Made by a program: the position numbers and the translations under genes. From an uncultured Lachnospiraceae bacterium (GTDB lineage: Bacteria > Bacillota > Clostridia > Lachnospirales > Lachnospiraceae), in NCBI GenBank assembly GCA_910578555.1, contig CAJTPS010000004.1, forward strand, positions 124,001 through 188,000: a DNA stretch of 64,000 bases, in the 5' to 3' direction. Numbering within the stretch: the stretch's first letter is position 1; each line of letters starts with the position of its first letter. Below, one piece after another: positions 63,372 to 64,000 of this stretch. Under the pieces are notes generated by a model. The model was not told where the DNA came from. It worked only from the letters and a program-made list of their open reading frames with translations, and did not search any database.

Positions 63372-64000
63372 TCATTTCATTATATCGTGAGCAGGAACAT
63401 CCCTCCTATCCGTCAACAGATAATACCCCGTCATCATCAGCAGGAAATTCCTGCCGATATAGACCGAAATCAGATGCGCCTCCACCACGGTATAGACCGC
63501 CAGCGTCGTAAACAGCAGCAGTCCGCAGGCGTCTTTCCTTTTCCACAGCTTCCACAGCAGCATAAGCTGCGCAGTCACATAGAGTATCCCAGGCACAACT
63601 CCATAGCGGTAAAAGAGTTTCACCCACCCCATATCGAAGTAGTAATTCATATTATTGGGCTCGGAAAACGCCGACCATGTATGGATCATGCCGTCGTTCT
63701 TCTCGGAATCCGTCAGCGATACAATCCTGCCGTTAATATACCGGTCGATCCGCCCCAATGTCACGATATGCTGATTGTCCCGCGGATTCAGATAATAGAA
63801 TTCATTCCATTTAGCGTCGCGCACCCTCTGGGCGCAAACCGCCGCATCCACGGAGAAGCCGAGACACAGTGCAAACATGAGCAGCCCGCACACATAGATT
63901 AACGCCTTCTCGCGCAGGAATTTACTGTAGCTGAGGATACACGCCCCCGCCAGAAAAGCAGTTGCAATCAACATGCTTGTCTTGGAGCCGGTCAGCATAT
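63372..64000 (-). CDS. Wzy/O-antigen-ligase-like membrane protein, C-terminal part (cut by window edge)
   Basis: At least 209 residues; the frame is still open at the right edge, so the gene begins beyond the window. Helices lie at about residues 8-24, 31-50 and in the last 80 residues, around a hydrophilic loop (WNEFYYLNPRDNQHIVTLGR). The opening TGSKTSMLIATAF resembles the membrane segment after the large loop of O-antigen polymerases and ligases. It could be the polymerase of a second glycan system to the right. An ATG at 63998 is probably internal. Confidence 0.6.
   Translation of the reverse strand, partial: MLTGSKTSMLIATAFLAGACILSYSKFLREKALIYVCGLLMFALCLGFSVDAAVCAQRVRDAKWNEFYYLNPRDNQHIVTLGRIDRYINGRIVSLTDSEKNDGMIHTWSAFSEPNNMNYYFDMGWVKLFYRYGVVPGILYVTAQLMLLWKLWKRKDACGLLLFTTLAVYTVVEAHLISVYIGRNFLLMMTGYYLLTDRRDVPAHDIMK

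Overview
The window looks like a Gram-positive Clostridia chromosome, most likely Lachnospiraceae. The grounds are strong AGGAGG-type ribosome binding sites, near-balanced base composition, YfhO and DUF2304 families, an OpgB/LTA-synthase-type enzyme, and a very large modular secreted GH13 amylase with tandem C-terminal repeats. No rRNA, tRNA, CRISPR array or insertion sequence was found. Nearly every gene lies on the minus strand, so transcription runs from right to left. The one exception is an AT-rich toxin-like gene at about 62.3-63.1 kb.

From about 0 to 55.5 kb the window is one giant surface-glycan locus. (1) 1-15.1 kb: a Wzx flippase (cut by the window edge), a stand-alone CBS protein, a NeuC/NeuB/NeuA-type nonulosonate set, a pyruvyl transferase, a KpsC/S-like transferase, a PglK-like ABC flippase, LegB and PtmE-like enzymes, then WbpE, WbpD and WbpB homologues (diacetamido-uronic acid synthesis) and a GT4. 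(2) 15.3-22.7 kb: an AsnB-type amidotransferase, a GT-B-like protein and a second nonulosonate set (NeuA, two Gfo/Idh/MocA oxidoreductases, NeuC). (3) 22.8-37.3 kb: a YfhO-type membrane protein split by an in-frame TAG, a second NeuB, glycosyltransferases, a DPM1-like GT2 with DUF2304 and a GT-C-like membrane protein, a second ABC flippase, a serine-acetyltransferase-like protein, a GT-D enzyme and a radical SAM protein. (4) 37.5-52.3 kb: a capsule-like block with a WecG-GT4 fusion, a Wzy-like polymerase, a GH88/105-like protein, a second Wzx, a second pyruvyl transferase, an alpha-1,2-fucosyltransferase-like GT11, GT2 and GT4 enzymes, and a WbaP-type priming phosphotransferase. (5) 52.4-55.5 kb: a phosphoglycerol module (OpgB/LtaS-like transferase, small membrane protein, membrane GDPD).

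Good sigma-A-like promoters, each with a 17-nt spacer, sit before the GDPD gene (55.5 kb), the second neuC (22.75 kb), the GT-B-like gene (18.7 kb) and the GT4 gene at 15.1 kb. They suggest several nested transcripts. To the right are a terminator, the 2078-residue amylase, a MazF/PemK-like toxin gene broken by a one-base frameshift, and the 3' end of another polymerase-like gene that runs off the window.

Taken together, the locus appears to make one or more lipid-linked surface glycans. Likely components are nonulosonic acids, a 2,3-diacetamido uronic acid (perhaps amidated), fucose, pyruvyl ketals and possibly phosphoglycerol. The most unusual points are the two nonulosonate sets with an embedded Gfo/Idh pair, the phosphoglycerol module, the WecG-GT4 fusion, the nonsense-split YfhO, and intergenic hairpin repeats placed directly at start sites of genes.
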